This document shows, in pieces, positions 30,201 through 37,560 of a stretch of DNA of 64,000 nucleotides. Each line of letters opens with the position of its first letter. Positions within the stretch are counted from its first letter, which is position 1. The stretch is from Nocardia altamirensis NBRC 108246 (GTDB lineage: Bacteria; Actinomycetota; Actinomycetes; Mycobacteriales; Mycobacteriaceae). Under the pieces are notes generated by a model. That model made no database searches. It had not been told where the DNA came from and saw only the letters and a list, made by a program, of their open reading frames with translations. Both the position numbers and the translations under genes were made by a program. The DNA lies in NCBI RefSeq assembly GCF_001612685.1, contig NZ_BDAY01000046.1, positions 38,930 to 102,929 of the forward strand, read 5' to 3'.

Positions 30201-31944
30201 CGGCGAGCGGTACGCCGATCTGGCTGCGCTGGCACACGCGATCGCCGAGGGTGCTCCGGTGCCGCAGGCGGTGCTCACCTCGGTGGCTGTGCCCACCGGT
30301 GCGCCTGCCGACGCCACCCGCGCGGCAGCGGCCGATGCGCTGGCACTGGTCCAGCGGTTGCTGGCGGAACCGGCGCTGTCGGCGGCCAAGCTCGTCGTGG
30401 TGACGCACGGGGCCGTCGCGACCGACGCGCCGGATCCGGTCCAGGCGGCCGTGGCCGGATTGCTGCAGAGCGCACGGTCCGAGCATCCGGATCGATTCGT
30501 GCTCGTAGACGTCGGAATCGCTGATTCCGGTGCAGGCGAACCGGATTGGAGTGCGCTGATCGACCTGGACGAACCACAGCTCGCGGTGCGCGACGGACGC
30601 CTGCTCGCGCCGCGGCTGGCCAAGGCGACGCCGGGCTCGCCGACCACGACAACGCTGGATCCGGAAGGCACAGTGCTGATCACCGGCGGCACCGGTGGCC
30701 TCGGTGCGGTGTTCGCCGAGCATCTGGTTCGCCGCCACGGCGCAAGGCACCTGCTGCTGGTGAGCCGGCGCGGCGCGGCTGCCGACGGAGTGGCCGAGCT
30801 GGTCACCGAACTCGAATCCCTTGGGGCACAAAGCCGTGTCGAGGCGTGCGACGTTGGCGACCGGGCGCAGCTTGCCGCACTGCTCGCGACGCTGGACCGA
30901 CCGCTGACCGCGGTCATCCACGCGGCGGGCGTGCTCGACGACGGAGTGGTCGGGTCACTGACCCCGCAGCAGCTGGACCGGGTGCTGCAGCCGAAGGCGG
31001 CCGCTGCGTGGCACCTGCACGAGCTCACCGCGGACGCGAATCTCGCGGCCTTCGTACTGTTCTCGTCGGTGGCTGCGCTGATCGGCAGCCCGGGTCAGGG
31101 CAACTACGCGGCCGCGAACGCGGTGCTCGACGCGCTAGCGCAGCAGCGCCGCGCGGCGGGCCAGCCTGGCCAGTCGCTGGCCTGGGGACTGTGGGCCGAC
31201 GCGACCGGGATGACCGGCGAGCTCGGCGAGGCCGAATTGGCCAGGCTGGCCCAGCTCGGTGCGGCCGCGCTGCCGACCGAGCTCGGCCTGGAGTTGTTCG
31301 ACCAGGCGCTCGGCCAGGATGCGGCGCTGCTTGCGCCGGTGCTGCTCGACGCCGCGCAGCTGCGGGTCCAGGCCCGCGGCGGCATGCTGCCCGCGCTGCT
31401 GCGCGGCCTGGTCCGGGTCCCGCAGCGGCCTGCCGAAACCACCAGCGGCACACTGGCCGACCGCTTGGCCGAGGTCGCCGAGGCGGACCGGGAGCGGGTG
31501 GTGCTCGAGCTCGTGCAGGCCCAGGTCGCGGCGGTGCTCGGGCATGCGTCGGCGACCTCGGTCGACGCGGACCGCGCGTTCAGCGAGGTCGGCTTCGACT
31601 CGCTGGCGGCGGTGCAGCTGCGCAACCGGCTGACCCAGGTCACCGGTCTGCGGCTGACGGCAACCGTGGTGTTCGACCATCCGACACCGCGGGCGCTGAC
31701 CCGGCTGCTGCTCACCCAGGTCGGCGCGGTCGACACGGAGGCGCCGATCGACAAGGAACTGCGCAGGCTCGAAGAAGCGCTCGCGCTGACCACCGAGCCG
31801 GACCGGCCAAGGGTCGCCGATCGGCTCCGCGCCCTGCTCGCCGGCCTCACCAGCGGCGGTGGGCACACCAGCGAATTGATCGAAGCCGCAACGACAGCCG
31901 ATGAAGTCCTGCAGCTGATCGACGCCGAATTCGGCGAGGCGTGA
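21268..31944 (+). CDS. Type I PKS 3: modules 3 and 4 (both KS-AT-DH-KR-ACP)
   Basis: 3558 residues. N-terminal docking helix (EQKLRTYLRKVTTELRTANR). Module 3: KS (Cys206), AT (568-850; GHSVGE, HAFH, malonyl), DH (935-1210; HLLLGSMVVP, FDAALQ), KR (1391-1600; GGTSGLG, LDD, QGNY), ACP (Ser near 1703). Module 4: KS from ~1761 (Cys1932), AT (2288-2570; GHSQGE, YASH, methylmalonyl), DH (2655-2937; HVVFGIVLVP, FDSALH), KR (3131-3340; GGTGGLG, LDD, QGNY), ACP (Ser near 3445). Both modules should leave a double bond; together with module 5 they form a conjugated triene. ATG 21268 is preferred over the upstream in-frame ATG 21214 because the docking domain begins here and the minicistron overlap ends exactly here. 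A C-terminal docking tail is present. Confidence 0.95.
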   Translation: MSDDAQQNEQKLRTYLRKVTTELRTANRRVRELEDRDSEPVAIVGMSCRYPGGADTPEALWELVAHGRDAMTPLPTDRGWDLERLFEQGGHGTVTARNGGFIEGVGDFDAEFFGISPREALAIDPAQRLTLEGAWAALEDAGIDPTSLRGSDTGVFTGAVTSDYGGSMPPELEGFRLAGTQGSVVSGRVAYSLGLEGPAVTVDTACSSSLVAMHLAAKALRSRECSLALAGGVTVLAGPFLFIEFSRQGGLAADGRCKAYAAGADGTGFADGLGLLVLERLSDARRNGRRILGLLRGSAVNQDGASNGLTAPNGPSQERVIRAALADAGLTAAEIDAVEGHGTGTQLGDPIEARALLATYGRERIDAPLWLGSVKSNIGHTSAAAGVAGVIKMVQAMRHDLLPRTLHANEPSPHIDWTSGQVELLTEERAWRGNGRPRRAAVSSFGISGTNAHVILEEAPKVSVEPDAEATAPVAARQSGAVPVVVSGRTEAALHAQAAQLRSALAGQPDAFLPDVGFTQATSRALLEHRAVVTAADTDELIAGLAALADGDTGAGAAQGRSVGGKTAFLFTGQGAQRTRMGAGLAQAFPAFATALDEVCAELDPRVGRSVRALLAAPKDSPEAELLNATEYTQVALFAVEVALFRLVESFGVRADYLIGHSVGELAAAHVAGVLSLADAATLVVARGRLMGALPSGGAMIAVQASEAEVQESLADYAGRLVISGVNGPQAVVLSGDGAAADEWLAGWSGRKTTRLRVSHAFHSPHMDPMLDEFEAVARGLTFHAPTVPIMSNVTGKLATVAVTEPRYWVDHVRQAVRFADGVEELFRLGVRKFLELGPDAVLTAMARQTLDAQADEVLTVAALRARRSESATFATFLGRASLAGVPVDWAAYYAGTGATRISLPTYAFQRKRYWLSPTTGSGDPGAAGLGRLDHPLLAAAVSVGDRDEWLFTGRVSTESQPWTGEHLLLGSMVVPGTALVELALTAGRHLGTPVLEELVLEAPLVMTAGVTRQLQVVAGAAGADGRREVAVYSRPETGDDTDGPGTCHGRGILGADAEPAMAWPEQWPPADADELPVDALYGRLADIGYDYGPVFHGVQAAWRTATESYAEVVLPGADDAALTDGGYGIHPALFDAALQSGVILLTDGVSGQRMPFSWNGVRLDRPGATRLRVRAAVTGDSALRLDAVDDSGAPVVSIKALAVRPVEQDRLGAGRSGSGSAMHTVEWLPVVSETTGATGEIVHLDNAAALADLTIDAATPRAVVVPILDADGEVPAAVHAATLDTLGLLQRWLADARFTDGTTLVIRTRNAVAADADTVPDPAQAAVWGLVHSAQSEHPGRFLLVDGDAPELDWASALDTDEPQLAFRAGKLLAPRLTRTDVEPSGTPFGTDSTVLITGGTSGLGAVLARHLVTAHGVPRLLLVSRRGAAADGVADLVADLESLGAQARVEACDVADRNQLAALLATLDHPPTAVVHAAGVLDDGVIDALTPEQVQRVLRPKVDAAWHLHELTADAKLSAFVLFSSVAALIGSPGQGNYAAANAALDALAAARKSAGLPATSLAWGLWAEGGMAGELTEADLSRLARTGLAALPVEQGLALFDRAVGLDAALLAPVLLDTAALRTQARAGQLPALLRGLVRVPVQRSKSGGSLAQQLTGLTEAERERTVVELVRAQVSSVLGYASAAEIGVDRAFKDLGFDSLSAVELRNRLNQATGVRLPATLVFDHPNPMAVARLILAEVGGTMEVSRPAARTRPVAADEPLAIVGMACRYPGGVASPDELWELLVAGRDAVSGLPTDRGWDLDRIYDPDPDHTGTVYTKGGGFLTEPDVFDAEFFGISPREALAMDPQQRLMLETAWEAFEHAGIDPTSLRGSETGVFTGVVTTDYGGALSSELEGYRLTGTTTSVVSGRIAYSLGLEGPAVSVDTACSSSMVALHVASQALRSGDCSMALVGGVTLLAGPYLLTEFSRQRAVSPDGRCRSYAAGADGTGFGDGVGALVLERLSDAERNGHRVLAVVRGSAINQDGASNGLTAPNGPSQERVIRAALANARLTPADVDAVEGHGTGTKLGDPIEAQALLATYGQERAGDPLWLGSIKSNIGHTSAAAGIASVIKMVLALRNELLPRTLHVDAPSPHVDWASGAVSLLTEARPWQTNGHPRRAGVSSFGVSGTNGHVILEEAPRTAEVGAPVEPTGDPAVVLVSGRTPAALRTQADRLRANVLTRPDVSLLDLGYSTAVSRAQLEHRAAVVATDRDVLLAGLAAVAIAEPDDNVVEGRVLATSAKPVFVFPGQGAQWAGMAVELLDTTPVFAERLRECGKALAEFTDWDLEAVLRSADGAPSLERVDVVQPALWAVMVSLAALWRAHGVEPIAVVGHSQGEIAAAVVAGGLSLTDGARVAALRSRAIAQHLAGLGGMMSVAASEDRVTELLAPYDGRVSIAAVNGPAAVVVSGSPDALDELLAVCEGEGIRARRVAVDYASHSAQVETIEAELATLLAPVTPQPGSIPFYSTVTGEFVDTEILDGSYWYQNLRGRVGFEPAIRALLDQGAGCFVEMSPHPVLTMAVEQTIAAQGAEGRAGVVGSLRRDDGGRDRFALSLAEAHLTGVSVDWAGFHAGARVIDLPTYAFQHERFWLSTSAATSGDATAAGLDRIVHPVLAAALPVGNRDEWVFTGRISQDSQPWTRDHVVFGIVLVPGTALVELALTAGGHVGCPVVDELVIEAPLILEDDVTRQVQVTVGTPGSDGRREVVIFSRPETRAAEESAEATCHARGWLAGSATTPDLWPVQWPPSGAEPLTVDELYTLVGRHAQLTDVGFDYGPAFRAVQAAWRVGDDVCTELVLPESAGPADGFAIHPALFDSALHGGLGMLDNGADSPGGLPFSWSGVHLIRPGQTKLRVRIGLADPTALRLELADTDGQPVASVPRLDVRPVEQAQLEAARQSGQRALYRVDWAPVPIGPARPARIAVLGALAASGERYADLAALAHAIAEGAPVPQAVLTSVAVPTGAPADATRAAAADALALVQRLLAEPALSAAKLVVVTHGAVATDAPDPVQAAVAGLLQSARSEHPDRFVLVDVGIADSGAGEPDWSALIDLDEPQLAVRDGRLLAPRLAKATPGSPTTTTLDPEGTVLITGGTGGLGAVFAEHLVRRHGARHLLLVSRRGAAADGVAELVTELESLGAQSRVEACDVGDRAQLAALLATLDRPLTAVIHAAGVLDDGVVGSLTPQQLDRVLQPKAAAAWHLHELTADANLAAFVLFSSVAALIGSPGQGNYAAANAVLDALAQQRRAAGQPGQSLAWGLWADATGMTGELGEAELARLAQLGAAALPTELGLELFDQALGQDAALLAPVLLDAAQLRVQARGGMLPALLRGLVRVPQRPAETTSGTLADRLAEVAEADRERVVLELVQAQVAAVLGHASATSVDADRAFSEVGFDSLAAVQLRNRLTQVTGLRLTATVVFDHPTPRALTRLLLTQVGAVDTEAPIDKELRRLEEALALTTEPDRPRVADRLRALLAGLTSGGGHTSELIEAATTADEVLQLIDAEFGEA

Positions 31945-31957
31945 CGAGGAGATGAGC

Positions 31958-34900
31958 ATGACCACCCCAGTCGAGGACCAGCAGGAGAAGCTGGTCCGCT
32001 ACCTCAAGAAGATGGCGGTCGACCTCAACGATGCCCGAAGTCGGTTGCGCGAGGTCGAGGAACGCGCCACCGAGCCGCTGGCCGTGATCGGGATGAGCTG
32101 CCGCTACCCCGGCGCGAATTCCCCGGACGAGCTGTGGGATCTGGTGGCAAGTGGCCGCGACGCCATCTCGGGTTTTCCGGCCGACCGCGGCTGGGATCTG
32201 GACCGGCTCTACGACCCGGACCCGGATCAGCAGGGCACCTGCTACACCAGGGCAGGCGGCTTCGTCAGCGACGCAACGACGTTCGACGCCGACTTCTTCG
32301 GCATCAGTCCGCGCGAGGCCTTGTCGATGGACCCGCAGCAGCGGTTGCTGCTCGAGGCGGCGTGGGAGGCGTTCGAGGACGCCCGGATCGACCCGACCTC
32401 GTTGCGCGGCAGCGATACCGGCGTCTTCTGCGGCGTAGGCCCTTCGGACTACGCACCGATGCCCGCGGGCACGGTGCCGCAGATCGAGGGCCTGCGGCTC
32501 ACCGGCGGTACGACAAGCGTGGTGTCCGGCCGTATTTCGTACACCCTCGGCCTGGAGGGGCCTTCGGTGTCGGTGGACACCGCGTGCTCGTCGTCGCTGG
32601 TTGCGCTGCATCTGGCGGCGCGGGCACTGCGGGTGGGGGAGTGCTCGCTGGCACTGGTCGGCGGTGTGACCGTGCTGGCCGGTCCGACGCTGTTCGTCGA
32701 CTTCAGTCGGCAACGCGGGCTCTCGCCCGACGGCCGCTGCCGGTCCTACGCGTCCGCCGCCGACGGCACCGGATTCGCGGACGGCGCGGGTCTGCTTGTG
32801 CTGGAACGGCTTTCCGATGCCGAACGCAACGGGCATCGGGTGCTGGCCGTCGTGCGCGGCAGCGCGGTGAACCAGGACGGCGCCAGCAACGGGCTCACCG
32901 CCCCGAACGGTCCCTCGCAAGAGCGCGTGATTCGCGCCGCGTTGGCGAACGCCGGGCTGACCACGGCCGATGTCGGTGCGGTCGAAGGTCACGGCACCGG
33001 AACCAAACTCGGTGACCCGATCGAGGCGCACGCACTGCTGGCCACCTACGGCCGGGAGCGTTCCGGTGATCCGCTGTGGCTCGGCTCGATCAAGTCGAAC
33101 ATCGGGCACACGTCGACCGCGGCCGGTGTGGCGGGCGTCATCAAGATGGTGCAGGCGCTGCGGCACGAGCTGTTGCCGGCGACTCTGCACGTGGATACGC
33201 CGTCGCCGCACGTGGATTGGGATTCCGGCGCCGTCGCCCTGTTGACCGAGGCGCGCGAGTGGCGGACCAACGGGCATCCCCGGCGGGCAGGCATCTCGTC
33301 GTTCGGTGTCAGCGGCACCAATACGCACGTGATCATCGAAGAGGCACCGGCACCAGTCGCGTCGGCACCTGTCGCAATCACCGTTACCGGTGGCACTGCG
33401 CGCGGTCCGGTTCCGGTGCTGGTGTCGGCACGGACTCCGGCGGCTCTACGTGCGCAGGCAGAACGGTTGCGCACCTACACCATTGCGCACCCCGAGCTGT
33501 CGCTCGCCGATGTCGGCTACTCGTCGGCGGTGAGCCGGGCTCGGCTGGAGCACGGCGCGGCGGTGATCGCGGGTGACCACACTGAACTCGTCGCCGGTTT
33601 GACCGCGCTGGTCGAGGCGGAGCCTGCCGAGCATGTGGTCGAAGGGCGGCGATCGGGCGAGGCGAAGCCGGTGTTCGTGTTCCCGGGACAGGGCGCGCAG
33701 TGGGTCGGCATGGCCGTCGAGCTGCTCGACACCACACCGGTTTTCGCGGAGCGGCTGCGTGAGTGCGGGAATGCGCTCGCGGAATTCACCGATTGGGATC
33801 TAGAGGACGTGCTGCGGGAAAAGCCGGGTGCGCCGACCCTCGAGCGTGTCGACGTAGTCCAGCCCGCGCTGTGGGCGGTGATGGTGTCGCTGGCGGCACT
33901 GTGGCGCTCTTACGGTGTGGAACCGGTTGCGGTGGTCGGACATTCGCAAGGCGAGATAGCCGCCGCAGTGGTGGCGGGAGGGCTGTCACTCGCCGACGGC
34001 GCACGAGTGGCGGCGCTGCGGTCCCGCGCGATCGCACAGCATCTGGCCGGTCTCGGCGGCATGATGTCGGTGTCCGCACCGGTGCAGTGGGTGACCGAAC
34101 TGCTCGCACCCTATGACGGACGCGCCTCGTTGGCCGCCGTGAACGGTCCTGCCGCGGTGGTGGTTTCGGGAGCGCCGGACGCCTTGGACGACCTGTTCGC
34201 GGTGTGTGAAGGACAGGGCATCCGCGCAAGGCGCGTCGCAGTGGATTACGCCTCGCACTCGGTGCAGGTCGAGACCATCGAGGCAGAGCTCGCCGAGCTG
34301 CTCGCCGACGTGACACCGCAATCCGGGTCGATTCCGTTCTACTCGACGGTCACCGGCGGGTTCGTCGACACCGAGATCTTGGACGGCGGCTACTGGTACC
34401 GGAACCTGCGTGGCCAGGTGGGCTTCGAGCCTGCGGTTCGGGCCCTGCTCGACCAGGGCGCCGGTTGCTTCGTCGAGGTCTCGCCACATCCGGTGCTCAC
34501 GATCGCGGTCGAGGAGACGATTGCTGATCACACCACGAATCCCGTTGCAGCCCTCGGCTCCTTGCGGCGTGGCGAAGGTGGCCCCGCCCGCTTCGCCACT
34601 TCGCTGGCAGAGGCACACGTGCACGGCGTCGTCGTGGACTGGCCCGCCTACTATGCCGAGACCGGAGCCGAGCGGGTCTCGTTGCCCACCTATGCCTTCC
34701 AGCGGGAGCGCTTCTGGCTGACACAGAGTGCGGGCAGCGGTGACGCGGCCGCGGCCGGTCTCGGCCGGGTAGACCACCCGATTCTGGCCGCCGCGGTCAG
34801 CGTCGGTGACCGCGACGAATGGGTTTTCACCGGTCGGCTGACGCAGGACGCCCAGCCGTGGCTGCGTGACCATGTGGTGTTCGGTGTCGCCATCGCGCCA

Positions 34901-37507
34901 GGCGCTGCCCTGGTGGAACTGGTCCTGGCAGCGGGCGCCCAGGTCGACTGCCCGGTGCTGGACGAAATGGTGTTGCAGGCACCGCTGGTCCTCGACGGAC
35001 CCGGCGCGATCCGGGTCCAGGTGGTGGTCGGCGCTGCCGACGACGACGGCCGCCGCGAGGTCGCGCTGTATTCCAGCCCGGAGCCGAACGCCGACGACGA
35101 ACAGCCCGAACCCGTCTGCCATGCCAGGGGCTGGCTGACCACAGATACCGTGCAGCACAGCGTCATTCCGGCGCAGTGGCCGCCCGCCGACGCGGTGCCC
35201 GTTGCCGTCGAGGATCTGTACGCGCGGATGAGCGACGCGGGCCTGGACTACGGCCCGCTGTTCAAGGGCATCCGGGCCGCATGGCGGTCCGGCACCGAGA
35301 TCTACACCGAGGTCGCGCTGCCCGACGACGCCGATGGCGCCGGATACGTGCTGCATCCGGGCCTGTTCGACGCCGCCTTGCAAGGCGGACTGGTGGACAA
35401 GGATCCGGGGTCCTCGGTCGAGATGCCGTTCTCCTGGTCCATGATTCGGCCCGGACAGCAGGGTGTGTCGGCGGCTCGCGCGCGGATCGTGCACAACGGC
35501 GCGTCCGGCTTGCAGGTCGACATCGTCGACGCCGCAGGGCTTCCGGTGCTGAGCGTGGGCGGGTTGATCTACCGGCAGGCGGACCCTGCGCAACTCGACC
35601 GCGCCCGTGGCGTCGGGCCTGATTCGCTCTACGGGCTCGACTGGGTCGGCATCCAGGCATCGGATGCCGCACCGCTCCAGCTGTCCTGGGTCGGCGCGAT
35701 CGGCCCGCAGAACGCGCGGTTCGCCGATCTGACCGCGGTGGAGCGGGCGATGGCGGAGGGTACGGCCGCGCCGGACGCGGTGCTGATCCGCATCGAGCCG
35801 GTGGCCGATGCTGCCACGAATGGCATTGCCGCTGAGGGCAACCCGGCAGCCGCAGCGCGGGCAACGGCCACTCGCATGTTGGAGACGGTGCAACGCTGGC
35901 TGGCTAGCGAATGGCTGGGCGAGACCCGCCTGGTTGTAGTCACCCGCAACGCCGTCACTCCCGATGGCGCGGCGCCGGACCTTGCCGAAGCCACGGCCTG
36001 GGGCTTGGTGCGCAGCGTCCAGTCCGAGCACCCCGGCCGGATCGTGCTCGCGGACCTCGGCGGCGCCGACGACGGCACGGGTGTGCCGTGGGCCGGGCTG
36101 CTCGAGGTGGACGAGCCGCAATTCGCGGTGCGTGGCGACCAGGTGCTCGCGCCGCGGTTGGCGCGGGTCCCCGCCGTGGACGGCGCGGCAGCGCAGCCGC
36201 TCGACCCCGACGGCACCGTCCTGATCACCGGCGGCACTGCGGGATTGGGCCCGGTGCTCGCCAGGCACCTGACCCGCGGCCACGGCATTCGGCACTTGGT
36301 GCTGGCCAGCCGCCGCGGCCCCGACGCCGCGGGTGCGGGCGAGCTGGCCGCCGAGCTGACCGGGCTGGGGGCGAGCGTGCGGATCGTGGCGTGTGACGCC
36401 ACCGACCGCGATCAGCTTGCCACCCTGCTGGCTTCTCTGGACCACCCGCTGACCGCGGTGGTGCATTCGGCGGGCGTGCTCGCCGACGGTGTCGTCGAGT
36501 CGCTGACCCCGGCGGACTTGGCGCGCGCCATGCGACCCAAGGTGGATGCCGCCTGGCATCTGCACGAACTGACCGCCGGGCAACCCCTGGCCGCGTTCGT
36601 CGTGTTCTCTTCGGGCGCAGCCTTGTTCGGCAATCCCGGACAGGCCACCTACACCGCAGCCAACGCCGGTCTCGACGCACTCGCCCAAATGCGCCGCGCC
36701 GCAGGGCTACCCGGCACGTCGCTGGCGTGGGGTCTGTGGGCGGAGGGGACCGGCATGGCGGGCCGACTCGACACCACGAACGTGGCCCGCATCGAGAACT
36801 CCGGCGTCGCCCTGCTCGCGGTCGAACGCGGACTCGAGCTGTTCGACCATGCCCTGCAACGGGATACGGCACTGCTCGCGCCGGTCCAGCTCGACCTGCC
36901 GCAGTTACGGGCGCAGGCGAGGACCGGGACGCTGCCCGCGCTGCTGCGCGGGTTGGTACGGACTCCAGAGCGGAATGCGGCGGCCGCCGGCGGGTCGCTG
37001 GCGCAGCGGCTGGCCGCAGTCGCCGAGGACCAGCGCGCGGCACTTGTCCTCGATCTGGTGCAGGCACAGGTCTCGGCGGTGCTCGGCCACGAGTCCGCGA
37101 CCGCGATCGACCCCGATCGCCCGTTCAAGGACATGGGCTTCGATTCGCTGTCCTCGGTCGGGCTGCGCAATCGGCTCGGCCGCATCACGGGCCTGCGACT
37201 GCCGAGCACCTTCGTGTTCGACCATCCGACCGCGGCTGCGGTGACCAGCTACCTGCTCACGGCGATCGACCCGGCGGCCGCCGCGGGCGGCCCCGCCAAG
37301 GTAGATCCGGAACACCAGGCCATTCGCGCCGCTATCGCGGGCATTCCGATCGAACGCCTGCGCCGCAGCGGCCTGCTCGACACCCTGCTCGAACTGGCAG
37401 GCGGCGACGAGCCTTCGGCACCCGAACCCGGGTCGGGCGACGGTGACTCGATCGACGAGCTCGACGCCGCGGCCCTCATCCGGATGGCGCGAGGGGATCA
37501 GCAATGA
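31958..37507 (+). CDS. Type I PKS 4: module 5 (KS-AT-DH-KR-ACP)
   Basis: 1849 residues. Docking helix (QQEKLVRYLKKMAVDLNDA), KS (Cys210 in DTACSSS), AT (571-855; GHSQGE, YASH, methylmalonyl), DH (940-1215; HVVFGVAIAP, FDAALQ), KR (1418-1632; GGTAGLG, LAD in place of LDD, QATY), ACP (Ser near 1729). It adds a methyl-branched double bond, the third of the triene. ATG 31958 lies six bases after AGGAG; ATG 31952 overlaps a four-codon GTG cistron as ATGA and is the alternative. The KR retains the aspartate diagnostic of B-type reduction (LxD). The C-terminus carries a helical docking region rich in Leu/Arg and then acidic residues. The stop overlaps the minicistron at 37504. Confidence 0.95.
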   Translation: MTTPVEDQQEKLVRYLKKMAVDLNDARSRLREVEERATEPLAVIGMSCRYPGANSPDELWDLVASGRDAISGFPADRGWDLDRLYDPDPDQQGTCYTRAGGFVSDATTFDADFFGISPREALSMDPQQRLLLEAAWEAFEDARIDPTSLRGSDTGVFCGVGPSDYAPMPAGTVPQIEGLRLTGGTTSVVSGRISYTLGLEGPSVSVDTACSSSLVALHLAARALRVGECSLALVGGVTVLAGPTLFVDFSRQRGLSPDGRCRSYASAADGTGFADGAGLLVLERLSDAERNGHRVLAVVRGSAVNQDGASNGLTAPNGPSQERVIRAALANAGLTTADVGAVEGHGTGTKLGDPIEAHALLATYGRERSGDPLWLGSIKSNIGHTSTAAGVAGVIKMVQALRHELLPATLHVDTPSPHVDWDSGAVALLTEAREWRTNGHPRRAGISSFGVSGTNTHVIIEEAPAPVASAPVAITVTGGTARGPVPVLVSARTPAALRAQAERLRTYTIAHPELSLADVGYSSAVSRARLEHGAAVIAGDHTELVAGLTALVEAEPAEHVVEGRRSGEAKPVFVFPGQGAQWVGMAVELLDTTPVFAERLRECGNALAEFTDWDLEDVLREKPGAPTLERVDVVQPALWAVMVSLAALWRSYGVEPVAVVGHSQGEIAAAVVAGGLSLADGARVAALRSRAIAQHLAGLGGMMSVSAPVQWVTELLAPYDGRASLAAVNGPAAVVVSGAPDALDDLFAVCEGQGIRARRVAVDYASHSVQVETIEAELAELLADVTPQSGSIPFYSTVTGGFVDTEILDGGYWYRNLRGQVGFEPAVRALLDQGAGCFVEVSPHPVLTIAVEETIADHTTNPVAALGSLRRGEGGPARFATSLAEAHVHGVVVDWPAYYAETGAERVSLPTYAFQRERFWLTQSAGSGDAAAAGLGRVDHPILAAAVSVGDRDEWVFTGRLTQDAQPWLRDHVVFGVAIAPGAALVELVLAAGAQVDCPVLDEMVLQAPLVLDGPGAIRVQVVVGAADDDGRREVALYSSPEPNADDEQPEPVCHARGWLTTDTVQHSVIPAQWPPADAVPVAVEDLYARMSDAGLDYGPLFKGIRAAWRSGTEIYTEVALPDDADGAGYVLHPGLFDAALQGGLVDKDPGSSVEMPFSWSMIRPGQQGVSAARARIVHNGASGLQVDIVDAAGLPVLSVGGLIYRQADPAQLDRARGVGPDSLYGLDWVGIQASDAAPLQLSWVGAIGPQNARFADLTAVERAMAEGTAAPDAVLIRIEPVADAATNGIAAEGNPAAAARATATRMLETVQRWLASEWLGETRLVVVTRNAVTPDGAAPDLAEATAWGLVRSVQSEHPGRIVLADLGGADDGTGVPWAGLLEVDEPQFAVRGDQVLAPRLARVPAVDGAAAQPLDPDGTVLITGGTAGLGPVLARHLTRGHGIRHLVLASRRGPDAAGAGELAAELTGLGASVRIVACDATDRDQLATLLASLDHPLTAVVHSAGVLADGVVESLTPADLARAMRPKVDAAWHLHELTAGQPLAAFVVFSSGAALFGNPGQATYTAANAGLDALAQMRRAAGLPGTSLAWGLWAEGTGMAGRLDTTNVARIENSGVALLAVERGLELFDHALQRDTALLAPVQLDLPQLRAQARTGTLPALLRGLVRTPERNAAAAGGSLAQRLAAVAEDQRAALVLDLVQAQVSAVLGHESATAIDPDRPFKDMGFDSLSSVGLRNRLGRITGLRLPSTFVFDHPTAAAVTSYLLTAIDPAAAAGGPAKVDPEHQAIRAAIAGIPIERLRRSGLLDTLLELAGGDEPSAPEPGSGDGDSIDELDAAALIRMARGDQQ

Positions 37508-37560
37508 GTCTCAACGACGGCACGTTTCGCGGCGCGCCAGGCAGAGAGGAAGTGGCGTGA
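37504..37560 (+). CDS. 18-codon bridging minicistron (PKS 4 to PKS 5)
   Basis: ATG 37504 overlaps the PKS 4 stop as ATGA. Eighteen codons (MSLNDGTFRGAPGREEVA) end at TGA 37558-37560, overlapping the PKS 5 start GTG 37557 as GTGA. The second half encodes the GAGAGGAAG ribosome-binding site of PKS 5. Probably a coupling device. Confidence 0.4.
   Translation: MSLNDGTFRGAPGREEVA

Noticed and set aside
31941..31955. Four-codon GTG cistron between PKS 3 and PKS 4 as a separate feature
   Set aside because: Too short to support on its own, and PKS 4 has a better start at 31958 with good AGGAG spacing; it is mentioned only with the other bridges.
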